This document shows, in pieces, positions 17,651 through 24,419 of a DNA stretch of 33,853 nucleotides. The notes beneath the pieces were generated by a model, which was given only the letters and a program-made list of their open reading frames with translations, was not told where the DNA came from and did no database searches. Origin of the DNA: an uncultured Wenzhouxiangella sp. (GTDB taxonomy: Bacteria; Pseudomonadota; Gammaproteobacteria; Xanthomonadales; Wenzhouxiangellaceae); the NCBI GenBank assembly GCA_913057255.1, contig CAJXNU010000006.1, positions 1 through 33,853 of the forward strand, in the 5' to 3' direction. Within the stretch, counting starts at the first letter, position 1. Each line of letters opens with the position of its first letter. The position numbers and the translations under genes are program-made.

Positions 17651-18812
17651 GTTCCAGATAGCCTCGGCCCACTTGGGTCGAGGCATTTTCTCCATCGGTG
17701 CGGCTTCTTTTCGCATCGAAGACATCAATCGCACCCTCCCAGTAAGCCACGGATTGTCTCCAGCGCTGTTCCTCGAACAAGGGACGCGTGATCAACGAGA
17801 GATCATGTTCTGTCAGTGTCACTCGCCAATGCGTGGGCCAGGCCACCCCCATGGAATCTGTCCACCACTGGAGTGGCGCGACCACAAAATCGCTGTGGTC
17901 TAAGTGATGCGTGGTGCCATCGGGCTCCACCAGCACGCCCGCTGAGAAAGACGACATGCTGTCGTCGAGATTTCTCAGGCGATACACCATCAAGTCTCTG
18001 CCATCGTCTAGGTGAATGGCAAACCAGTCCCACCCACTTTGCGTATCGGAAAGCTGTCCAGAACCCCACTCGCGATCGAGCCAAGCCAAGCCTTCCACCG
18101 AGAGTCGCTCGGCTTTGGGTGTGTGCAGAACGACCTGGCCCGTGGCCTGCATGCGGGTCAGAGAGTAATAAAAAGAGGCATTGCCCACCTCAGGTCCCTT
18201 TTGGCTAAATCCTTGATCGCCTTGCAACGTGATTGGGCGGGTGGGTACCAGATCAAGCGACAATTCAAACTCATCGGTTTGAGCATCGAGACGCCAACCT
18301 GTGTCAGTGGCCACCACTTGCCAATCTTTGAGCCACCACTTTTGTTCAGTGGCTCCTGCAAGATCCAGTGTGTCTCTAGCAAATCGCTCGGCTTGATAAA
18401 AACGAGGAGGCGTGGTGGCCGTGCCACCGTCACTCAAGGCTAAATGTGCCATCCATAAATGGTCGCTGGCCCAGGCCGAGGATGCTTCAGCCGGTGTGGC
18501 TTGAGAGTCATCACCCGGCGGATTGGCGCCAAACCGAAACAGCGTGAATTGAAAACCGAGTTCGCGGTCGGGCGCATCTAAGCGTCCAGTGAAATACCAC
18601 CACTCATTGCGAAAGCCCAGATGCGCTGCATGATCGGCGGGGAAGTTAAATGGCACAGGCGCTGTGACGCGCTCAAACCCCTCTGGGGCATCACCTAAGA
18701 GAGTCGATAAGGACCAGCCCGAGGGACTTGGGGTCTGCGTCCGGGTCTCAAGATGTAGCCACCCGATGATCAGAGCCAAAACCCCCAACAAAAAGATCAG
18801 TGTCTTTTTCAT
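17580..18812 (-). CDS. Lipocalin-like CrtC/AttH family protein, membrane-anchored or secreted
   Basis: A 410-aa protein of the hydroxyneurosporene-synthase (CrtC)/AttH fold, two consecutive lipocalin-like barrels. An N-terminal hydrophobic stretch (TLIFLLGVLALIIGWLHL) is a signal or anchor, so it acts outside the cytoplasm. Family motifs are EWWYFTGRLDA (from 70), ELGFQFTLFRFG, LAWLDREWGSGQL, GWDWFAIHLDDGRDLMVYRLR, YWEGAIDV and the terminal GRGYLELSGYAG. About 18 basic residues follow that usual end. In known att-type clusters the AttH protein is encoded with an ABC transporter as here. Carotenoid hydration is unlikely because no carotenoid genes are near. ATG 18812 comes one base after the permease stop. 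It is the last gene of the operon. Confidence 0.82.
   Translation of the reverse strand: MKKTLIFLLGVLALIIGWLHLETRTQTPSPSGWSLSTLLGDAPEGFERVTAPVPFNFPADHAAHLGFRNEWWYFTGRLDAPDRELGFQFTLFRFGANPPGDDSQATPAEASSAWASDHLWMAHLALSDGGTATTPPRFYQAERFARDTLDLAGATEQKWWLKDWQVVATDTGWRLDAQTDEFELSLDLVPTRPITLQGDQGFSQKGPEVGNASFYYSLTRMQATGQVVLHTPKAERLSVEGLAWLDREWGSGQLSDTQSGWDWFAIHLDDGRDLMVYRLRNLDDSMSSFSAGVLVEPDGTTHHLDHSDFVVAPLQWWTDSMGVAWPTHWRVTLTEHDLSLITRPLFEEQRWRQSVAYWEGAIDVFDAKRSRTDGENASTQVGRGYLELSGYAGRETPRRRASQKRPTQGE
17661..17690 (+). terminator. Rho-independent terminator for the amidohydrolase, inside the convergent gene
   Basis: GCCTCGGCCC (17661-17670) pairs with GGGTCGAGGC (17675-17684), a 10-bp stem with one G-T pair and a 4-base loop, followed by ATTTTC on the plus strand. 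It starts 10 bases after the amidohydrolase stop. The same bases encode residues near the C-terminus of the minus-strand gene, and the minus strand has no T-run there, so it should work in one direction only. Confidence 0.8.
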
Positions 18813-18813
18813 A

Positions 18814-21285
18814 TCAAAGCGACCTCAACAATCGAGCGGCCGGTGTTTTTTGGATTGCCCATGCCGGATAGAGACCTGCGATCAGACCAATGCCCAAGGC
18901 GATGAGGCCAGTCACGGCCCAAGGCATCAACGGCAGTCGCCATTCAATGTGCCAGCCAAAGGCCAGTGGCTGAATGATCGCTGATAAAACCGTGTGGATG
19001 ACCAAGCTCAGTGGCAGTGCCAATAAAGCCGCCATCACCGCCATGCCCAAGGTTTGCGCAATCACCAGTCGACTCAGTTGCTTGGGACTCAACCCCAGTG
19101 CCCTGAGCGTTGCATACTCTCTTGCCCGCTCAATGCCAATGGCCAATAGGGCGCTGATCAGTGCGATTGAGGCGATCAATCCAACCAGCCAAGCCAGTGC
19201 CCAAGAGATCTGAAACGTTTGATCAAAGACATTGAGCGTTTGATCTTTGATACTTTGACGCGTCGTGAGCGTGATGGATTCTTTCGAACCCAGCCCCTCT
19301 TTGATCTCTCCTAAGGTGGCTTCGATGTCATCGGAGTCAAAATACAAACCGAGGCTGTCTTTAAGTGGGTCTTCCCACAAAGAGAGATACAAACCATCAT
19401 CAATCGCCACAGCGCCTTGCTCGCTGGCATAGTCCCGAAACACAGCCAAGATCTCAAATGTCTCAGGCCCTTTGGGCGTGATCACCACAATCTCCTCACC
19501 GGCGCTGAGGTTTTGTTTGCTTGCCAGCGGTTCAGTGATCAACACCCCTTGACCCGATTCGAAAGCGGCTGGGATGGCCTGTGGACTGCCCAAGCTCGGT
19601 GCCACGGATAACCACTCAAACCCAGCCCAAGCTTGAGGTGGCAACTGATAAGACAAGACATCAAATCCGCTTGAAGTGCGGGCTCGACGGACGCTGCTGA
19701 CCGCTTCAATGCCGGGTGTTTGGACAACGAAGTTTTCGATCTCTTGGGTGATTGGCTCGTTGTTGATGGTGAGGTAGACCTCAGCTTGGAGTAGGCGTTC
19801 CACCCAGTCACCCACCGCGCCTCTAAACCCCAGCACCATCATGCCGATGCCGGCACTCAAGGCCAGTGCCAGGCTCAAGGCGGAGACCGCGGGCATGAGT
19901 CGATGCCGTGCACTCAACAGCATCAGCCAAGCGCGCTTGATCAGGCCATCGCCCAAGTGATGGCGAAGATGCGCCAATCCCCAAAACCCGAGCTTGGGCA
20001 ACCAAATGCTCAACGGTGCCAAGACCAAGAAAAGCCCAGCCAGCGCGATGGTTAAGTCGGTGGCCGAAAGCAGTATCAGGATGCCTGCCACGGCAGGGAG
20101 CACCGCCCAACGAGCCCAAGGCGTTGGTGGCCCCGACGGGCCTGAGTGATCTCTGGCCAATTGTCCGGGCGGGACTTGGAAAGCTTCTTTGAACACCGAG
20201 GCCAGCGTCACCAAAGCCATCACCAGTGCCATTGCCCACAGGCTGAGATAGAGTCCCCAAGTGGGTGTCACAACTGATGCAGGCGTGACTTGATAAATCG
20301 CGGCATAGGGTGCGCTGACCAAGGTAAGCAGGGCATTGGCCAATTCAGTGCCTGCGATCAGACCCAAGCCACCACCCAAAAGCGCCAAGCCCATCACTTC
20401 GGCGCCCAAGCCCATCACGACCTGAGCCTGCGTCACGCCAATGGCGCGCATTAACGCCAAAGTTTTCCGGCGCTGCACCAATAAAAATGAGAGCACCGCA
20501 TAGACCACCAACAAACCCACCGCTAAGGCAAGCAGGCTCATCGCCAGAAGATTGGTCCGCATGCCTCGACTCAAATCAGCCGCCGATGCGCGTCGCTCAG
20601 CCGAGGTCTCCACCACCCATCCATTGGCGGGTTGATTGTCTAGCCATGCCTTGGCGCTCAATGGCGCCTCAATCGCACTTAAATAACCCACCCAGCCAAA
20701 CAGCGTTTGCGCGGTGCTGATGTCCATGATCAATCGACCATCCAGCCCAGGGCTCGTTTCAACGATGGCGATGATATCCAAGGCGATCCTGCGGCTGGCT
20801 TGCTCGACCACCAGCGTGTCATCAACTGAGGCACCGAGTTGTTTGGCCGTGTTGGCATTGATGACCACCGCATCACTTGAACCGATGAGAGTGCCAGCAA
20901 TGGCGGTGCCGGCCAGAGCATGGCGCTCACCAATGCCAGATAACGGGTCGATGCCTAAGACCCTCATGGGTGTGGTGACATCAGAGTCTGGGGAGGCAAC
21001 CCTCACATTGACCTCCACCAGGGGATAGAGCTCTGGGGAGCCGGGTTGAATGGCCAAGTCTCGATAGATGGATTCGGGCAATCGAGCAGCGGTCGGTTGC
21101 ACCCGCACGGTGCTTTGGCCCACCAGCTGTGCGGTGGCCAGTTCCAGAGAACCGAGGAGGGCTTGTTGCATCAGCCACACGCCACTCATCACGGCCACGC
21201 CGGCTGCCATGCCAATCAAGGCCATCAGCCATTGGCCAGGATGTGACTGAATGAAGCGCTGGGATGAAAGCGCCAGCAGTCTCAT
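18814..21285 (-). CDS. ABC transporter permease, FtsX/MacB-type, two-module
   Basis: An 823-aa inner-membrane permease of the FtsX/LolCE/MacB superfamily (type VII ABC fold). It has about ten transmembrane helices: one at the N-terminus (WLMALIGMAAGVAVMSGVWL), three around residues 235-370, a central pair, one before the second periplasmic domain (ALSLALALSAGIGMMVLGF) and three at the end. Two large periplasmic MacB-like domains sit after the first and seventh helices. Coupling-helix motifs occur twice: RRKTLALMRAIGVTQAQV and EYATLRALGLSPKQLSRLV. Size and layout resemble E. coli YbbP or a fusion of AttF and AttG. Such pumps usually extract lipids or lipoproteins or do mechanical work, and the cargo here is unknown. 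The ATG overlaps the ATPase stop by 4 bases. Confidence 0.88.
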   Translation of the reverse strand: MRLLALSSQRFIQSHPGQWLMALIGMAAGVAVMSGVWLMQQALLGSLELATAQLVGQSTVRVQPTAARLPESIYRDLAIQPGSPELYPLVEVNVRVASPDSDVTTPMRVLGIDPLSGIGERHALAGTAIAGTLIGSSDAVVINANTAKQLGASVDDTLVVEQASRRIALDIIAIVETSPGLDGRLIMDISTAQTLFGWVGYLSAIEAPLSAKAWLDNQPANGWVVETSAERRASAADLSRGMRTNLLAMSLLALAVGLLVVYAVLSFLLVQRRKTLALMRAIGVTQAQVVMGLGAEVMGLALLGGGLGLIAGTELANALLTLVSAPYAAIYQVTPASVVTPTWGLYLSLWAMALVMALVTLASVFKEAFQVPPGQLARDHSGPSGPPTPWARWAVLPAVAGILILLSATDLTIALAGLFLVLAPLSIWLPKLGFWGLAHLRHHLGDGLIKRAWLMLLSARHRLMPAVSALSLALALSAGIGMMVLGFRGAVGDWVERLLQAEVYLTINNEPITQEIENFVVQTPGIEAVSSVRRARTSSGFDVLSYQLPPQAWAGFEWLSVAPSLGSPQAIPAAFESGQGVLITEPLASKQNLSAGEEIVVITPKGPETFEILAVFRDYASEQGAVAIDDGLYLSLWEDPLKDSLGLYFDSDDIEATLGEIKEGLGSKESITLTTRQSIKDQTLNVFDQTFQISWALAWLVGLIASIALISALLAIGIERAREYATLRALGLSPKQLSRLVIAQTLGMAVMAALLALPLSLVIHTVLSAIIQPLAFGWHIEWRLPLMPWAVTGLIALGIGLIAGLYPAWAIQKTPAARLLRSL

Positions 21286-21965
21286 GGGCGATCAGGGAGA
21301 AGTTTCCCGCCTTTGAGATGCATCACCACATCACAAGTCTCGGCGGCTTTGGGGTCATGTGTCACCACAATCACAGCGCAATTGAGGCGATGGGTGATGT
21401 CGCTGAAAAGATTCAAAACGGCGGCTGCATTGGTCTCATCGAGACTGCCGGTTGGCTCGTCGGCCAGTAATAGAGCGGGTTCATGCACCAGCGCTCGGGC
21501 AATGGCCACGCGTTGTTTTTCACCGCCGGATAAGGCCTGAGGCAAGCGACCCAGCAGTGCAGTGATCTCGAGTGCCTCGGCCAGTCGTTGAATGCGCTCT
21601 TGTCTGTCTGAGAGACCGCACAGCCACAGCGGGATTTCGATGTTCTCTGCTACCGTTAAACTGTCAATCAAATTGAAATCTTGAAAGACCAAGCCAATGT
21701 GCTGGGCTCGCCATTGAGTGCGCTCGGGCTCAGGCATCTCACTCAAAACTTGGCCACACACCACGACCCGTCCAGCATCGGGCTGATCCATTCCTGATGC
21801 CAGATGTAACAGGGTGGTTTTGCCCGAGCCTGACTGCCCCATGATGGCCAACCGAGTTTTGGCCGATAGCTCAAGATTTAAGTCATTCAGCAGCGGGTTG
21901 GAATCGATCACTCGGCCGAGATGTTCCAGTGAAAGAACCGGCGCCGAAGTCGCCTGCGGGTTCAT
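21282..21965 (-). CDS. ABC transporter ATP-binding protein, LolD/MacB/YbbA type
   Basis: The 227-aa ATPase partner of the downstream permease. Walker A GQSGSGKTT (43-51), Q-loop FQDFNLI, signature LSGGEKQRVAIARAL (from 145), Walker B ALLLADEPTGSLD (from 164) and switch VTHD (His203) are intact. The sequence is of the LolD/MacB/YbbA/AttE group. ATG 21965 overlaps the stop of the upstream membrane-protein gene (ATGA) and gives the normal family length. The frame stays open to 22325, but that upstream part lies in the DUF3429 gene in another frame and is not ABC-like. It is cytoplasmic and should energise the two-module permease. Confidence 0.93.
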   Translation of the reverse strand: MNPQATSAPVLSLEHLGRVIDSNPLLNDLNLELSAKTRLAIMGQSGSGKTTLLHLASGMDQPDAGRVVVCGQVLSEMPEPERTQWRAQHIGLVFQDFNLIDSLTVAENIEIPLWLCGLSDRQERIQRLAEALEITALLGRLPQALSGGEKQRVAIARALVHEPALLLADEPTGSLDETNAAAVLNLFSDITHRLNCAVIVVTHDPKAAETCDVVMHLKGGKLLPDRP

Positions 21966-22450
21966 GTCCCAGCCCCTGAGCCAAAGCGGATGCCCAGGGC
22001 GATGGCGCCACCGAGTAAGAGCAAAGTGATGACCACCACGCTGATCCCGAGGCGCATGTGACGATACCAAGCTGGACCTGACTGGGATTGCCACGGCGCA
22101 TCGAGGACCAAGTGGATGGCAAACAATGCGCCCAACCACAGGCTCGCCCAAGCAGTGGGAAACCACAGCGCAGGCCATGCCAATAAAACCAAAAGATTGG
22201 AGGCCACTAAGTGATGGCTGGATCGGGTGGAGGTGCGCGTGGCATGAATCCACTGAGACCACAACGTGCCGGCCATGAAAGACAAAATCAGCGCGCTGTA
22301 GGCGACCAGCGCCTGCTGCGCCCATTGGGGACCACCTAGGGCATGGGTAATAACCAAGGCCATAAAGGGAATGACCCCCAGCCAGCCCAGTGTTTTGGCG
22401 GTTTTTCGGGCCTGGAGTCCTAGCGTGGTGGGTGGTGAAGAATCATCCAT
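21962..22450 (-). CDS. DUF3429-type small inner-membrane protein
   Basis: A 162-aa protein with about four to five transmembrane helices (for example LGWLGVIPFMALVITHAL, ALVAYSALILSFMAGTLWSQW, LLVLLAWPALWFPTAWASLW and ISVVVITLLLLGGAIALG). The first pair resembles DUF3429 proteins (LG-LGLIPF and AYSAVILSFLGG-type stretches). Function is unknown. AGAGG is well placed upstream of ATG 22450. It is the first gene of the four-gene operon and overlaps the ATPase start by 4 bases, so it may be a subunit or accessory of this transporter, though that is inference from position only. Confidence 0.75.
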   Translation of the reverse strand: MDDSSPPTTLGLQARKTAKTLGWLGVIPFMALVITHALGGPQWAQQALVAYSALILSFMAGTLWSQWIHATRTSTRSSHHLVASNLLVLLAWPALWFPTAWASLWLGALFAIHLVLDAPWQSQSGPAWYRHMRLGISVVVITLLLLGGAIALGIRFGSGAGT

Positions 22451-22552
22451 AGAAACCTCTGTGTATCGGAACGGCCCAACAGACTCGCCCTCACTCGTCG
22501 TTTTTGGGCGCCACTATCCGTCAGACGCTTATCTTAACCACCTGAGTGTCAA

Positions 22553-22586
22553 GAAAAAGCCCCGACTGATCGTGCCAGCCGGGGCT
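22553..22586 (-). terminator. Rho-independent terminator on the minus strand
   Basis: On the minus strand, AGCCCCG (complement of 22580-22586) pairs with CGGGGCT (complement of 22558-22564) around a 15-base loop, then five T and C (complement of 22553-22558). It lies about 100 bases before the DUF3429 start, where no recognised minus-strand gene ends, which suggests a short untranslated transcript ending here. Confidence 0.65.
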
Positions 22587-22650
22587 CTAAGGGATGCGTT
22601 CGGCTCAGCAGGAGGGAGTCAGAGGAGCCAAAAACTGGGCCGAACGAAAG
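22553..22650 (-). ncRNA. Candidate small RNA with anti-Shine-Dalgarno-like loop
   Basis: Read on the minus strand, a perfect 8-bp inverted repeat CGTTCGGC / GCCGAACG (plus-strand arms 22639-22646 and 22597-22604) encloses a 34-base loop. The loop carries the pyrimidine-rich stretches CTCCTC and CTCCCTCCT. A Rho-independent terminator follows at 22586-22553. A stem, an exposed C/T-rich loop and a terminator is the layout of many trans-acting bacterial small RNAs that pair with ribosome-binding sites. The 5' end is uncertain. GATACT (plus-strand 22651-22656 region) could be a -10 box, but no good -35 is seen. No match to a known RNA is recognised. The structure is seen; the function is inference. 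Confidence 0.4.
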
Positions 22651-22654
22651 CAGT

Positions 22655-22666
22655 ATCCTCGAGGAT
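22655..22666. promoter_or_regulatory. 12-bp perfect palindrome, possible operator
   Basis: ATCCTCGAGGAT is a perfect 12-base palindrome between the two candidate RNA units, about 40 bases upstream of the plus-strand promoter's -35 box. A dimeric regulator site is possible, but no half-site of a known regulator is recognised. Confidence 0.25.
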
Positions 22667-22704
22667 GAGTGAAGTTTGGGTGAAGCAAATTGCCAAGAAA
22701 TGGC

Positions 22705-22733
22705 TTGGATTTTTAAAAATCATGTGGTATAGT
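22705..22733 (+). promoter_or_regulatory. Sigma-70-type promoter for the candidate plus-strand RNA
   Basis: TTGGAT (22705-22710), a 17-base spacer and TATAGT (22728-22733) form the best sigma-70 promoter in this gap, with an A/T-rich spacer. The expected start is near 22740, and a strong terminator lies about 100 bases downstream. Confidence 0.6.
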
Positions 22734-22739
22734 TACAAC

Positions 22740-22845
22740 CAATCTTGGCATCACGCTGACAGTTTTGGCAAGGTTGCAGGGCGCTAAGCGAGATACATCA
22801 CTCCGAAAACATTGCCCCTCCCGACCTTTGGGAGGGGTTTTTTTT
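22740..22845 (+). ncRNA. Candidate small RNA or pgi leader, about 105 bases
   Basis: Between the promoter at 22705-22733 and the terminator at 22815-22845 lies about 105 bases with local pairing. CAAC plus CTTG (from 22736) can pair with CAAG plus GTTG (about 22768-22777), and CGC-TAA-GCG makes a small hairpin near 22782-22790. It could be a free small RNA or an attenuated leader of pgi, whose ATG is 80 bases past the terminator. A 40-codon reading frame (22665-22787) overlaps it and is an alternative reading. I recognise no known RNA family (it is not 4.5S, 6S or a GGA-rich Rsm RNA). Confidence 0.45.
22815..22845 (+). terminator. Strong Rho-independent terminator upstream of pgi
   Basis: CCCCTCCC (22815-22822) and GGGAGGGG (22830-22837) form a perfect 8-bp GC-rich stem with a 7-base loop, followed by eight T. 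It lies between the promoter at 22705-22733 and pgi. Confidence 0.92.
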
Positions 22846-22924
22846 GCCCTCGATGCGCATTTTTAGGGGGCCAGCTGGATATGTTGCATAAAAACAACAA
22901 CTCAGATCAATCTGGGCAGTGACC

Positions 22925-24364
22925 ATGAACCCAACCATTCTCGAATTATTTGCCAAAGAGCCCAACAGATCACGCGATTTTCGCGTGTCTGAGGGCGACT
23001 GGTACTACGACTTCAGTCACTTGCCTCTCTCAATCCATGCCAAAGAGGCCTTGTTGAGCACGTTTCTCTCTCAACAGCCTGCCCAGGCCATCGATGCTTT
23101 GTTTGGCGGAGAGATGGTCAATGGCTCAGAGGCCCAGCCGGCGCTGCACGCTCGTCTCAGATCGACAGACGATGCCCAAGTTCAGCATCAAAAGTCACGC
23201 TTTTTGGCGGTGGCCGAGCGCCTCTACACCGGGCAGTCTGGGCTGACTGATTTGATCCACATCGGCATTGGTGGCTCGGATCTGGGTCCTCGCTTGGTGG
23301 CCGATGCCCTCGATGCGGGCCACTCCGCGGTCAACGTGCACTGGTTGGCCACGGCCGATGGGCGTCGATTGAAGCGCTTGATGAGCACCCTCAATCCAGA
23401 GACCACGGGCTTAGTGATCGCCTCCAAGTCTTTTTCTACTGAAGAGACGCTGGCCCAGGCGGAGCACTTGAAGACTTGGCTGGGCGAGCGATTTGCCAAT
23501 CAGGTCTGGGCGGCGACCGCCAATCCTGAGCGCGCACAGGCCTTTGGCGTGCCAGCAGAGCATGTGCTGAGCTTTCCTCATTGGACTGGCGGTCGCTTTT
23601 CGCTTTGGTCGTCGGTGGGTGTGAGTGCAGCAGCGGTCATTGGCACAGACGCGTTTCAAGCACTGCTCGATGGCGCACACGAGGCCGATCAACGCTACCA
23701 ACAAGCCCCGAATGCTTGGCATGACAGCCTCGCTGTTTGGATTGCCTTGAGCGTGGATCATTTGCGCCGAGGTTTGGATCTCACCACCTTGGGCGTGGTG
23801 TCGTATGAGCCCCGTTTGGCTTTGCTTGGTGATTATTGTCAGCAGCTCTTTATGGAAAGTCTCGGCAAGAGGGTGGATGTAGAAGACCAACCCATCTCAG
23901 CTCCCACGGTGCCATTGATCTTTGGGGGGCGGGGTACGGATCTGCAGCACTCCATCTTCCAAGCGCTCCATCAGGGCATGGACACCCACCCATTGCTCCT
24001 CGTGGGGGCTTTGCACGATCCCGAGGCGCTAGCTGACTGTGGGCACATTCAGATGGCTCATTTGTTGGCCCAGCGACAGGCATTTGCACAAGGTCGGGGA
24101 GACGGCGCGGCTTATCAACATATGCCGGGCAATCGACCCGTGGCCTTGTTGTTGACTGACCAATTGAGCGCGCAGCGACTGGGCTTTTTATTGGCCAGTC
24201 TGGAGCATGCCGTCTACAGCTTGTCGGTCTTGTGGGGCATCAATGCATTTGATCAGTGGGGTGTCGAGGAGGGTAAGCGTTTGGCCGGTCCGTTGCGAAA
24301 GCGTTTAGAGAGCCATGAGGCGGGGATCGCTGACCTACTCGACTGGGATCTCAACCACCATTAA
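22925..24364 (+). CDS. pgi: Glucose-6-phosphate isomerase
   Basis: Pgi interconverts glucose-6-phosphate and fructose-6-phosphate in the cytoplasm. Motifs seen: HIGIGGSDLGPRLV (phosphate binding), ASKSFSTEETL, GGRFSLWSSVGVSAA, MESLGKRVD, a GGRGTDLQHSIFQALHQG stretch, and the C-terminal WGINAFDQWGVEEGKRLA holding the conserved Lys. At 479 aa it is shorter than E. coli Pgi (549). The usual GEPGTNGQH segment reads GGRGTDLQH, lacking the Glu, as I recall also for Xanthomonas Pgi, so this looks like a known sub-type. ATG 22925 is preferred over GTG 22919 because the only G-rich stretch (GGG at 22913-22915) is then at workable distance. The terminator upstream implies a separate promoter in 22846-22924, not clearly seen. 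Confidence 0.94.
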   Translation: MNPTILELFAKEPNRSRDFRVSEGDWYYDFSHLPLSIHAKEALLSTFLSQQPAQAIDALFGGEMVNGSEAQPALHARLRSTDDAQVQHQKSRFLAVAERLYTGQSGLTDLIHIGIGGSDLGPRLVADALDAGHSAVNVHWLATADGRRLKRLMSTLNPETTGLVIASKSFSTEETLAQAEHLKTWLGERFANQVWAATANPERAQAFGVPAEHVLSFPHWTGGRFSLWSSVGVSAAAVIGTDAFQALLDGAHEADQRYQQAPNAWHDSLAVWIALSVDHLRRGLDLTTLGVVSYEPRLALLGDYCQQLFMESLGKRVDVEDQPISAPTVPLIFGGRGTDLQHSIFQALHQGMDTHPLLLVGALHDPEALADCGHIQMAHLLAQRQAFAQGRGDGAAYQHMPGNRPVALLLTDQLSAQRLGFLLASLEHAVYSLSVLWGINAFDQWGVEEGKRLAGPLRKRLESHEAGIADLLDWDLNHH

Positions 24365-24419
24365 TTGCCTCATCCTTGTACACTAAGCCAATGTGTGTGC
24401 AATCGAAAGGCTAAATCGG

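Larger units (their letters stand above)
22451..22924. other. Long intergenic region with two RNA-like units
   Basis: This is the only gap over 300 bases. It holds, from left to right, the upstream region of the minus-strand transporter operon, a minus-strand terminator and stem-loop, a 12-base palindrome, a plus-strand sigma-70 promoter, a strong plus-strand terminator, and about 80 bases of pgi leader including the A-rich GTTGCATAAAAACAAC stretch. One reading frame of 138 codons crosses most of it but is not credible as a protein (see rejected items). Confidence 0.7.

Noticed and set aside
22371-22787. A 138-codon plus-strand frame crossing the gap upstream of pgi
   Set aside because: It starts inside the DUF3429 gene on the other strand, runs through a terminator and an 8-bp inverted repeat, has no ribosome-binding site, and resembles no protein family. 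Only its last 40 codons were kept as a weak candidate.
23914-23967. Pgi lacking the Glu of the GEPGTNGQH motif
   Set aside because: The segment reads GGRGTDLQH. I recall a similar GGAGTDVQH segment in Xanthomonas Pgi, and all other motifs are intact, so this is a known short Pgi type rather than a dead enzyme.
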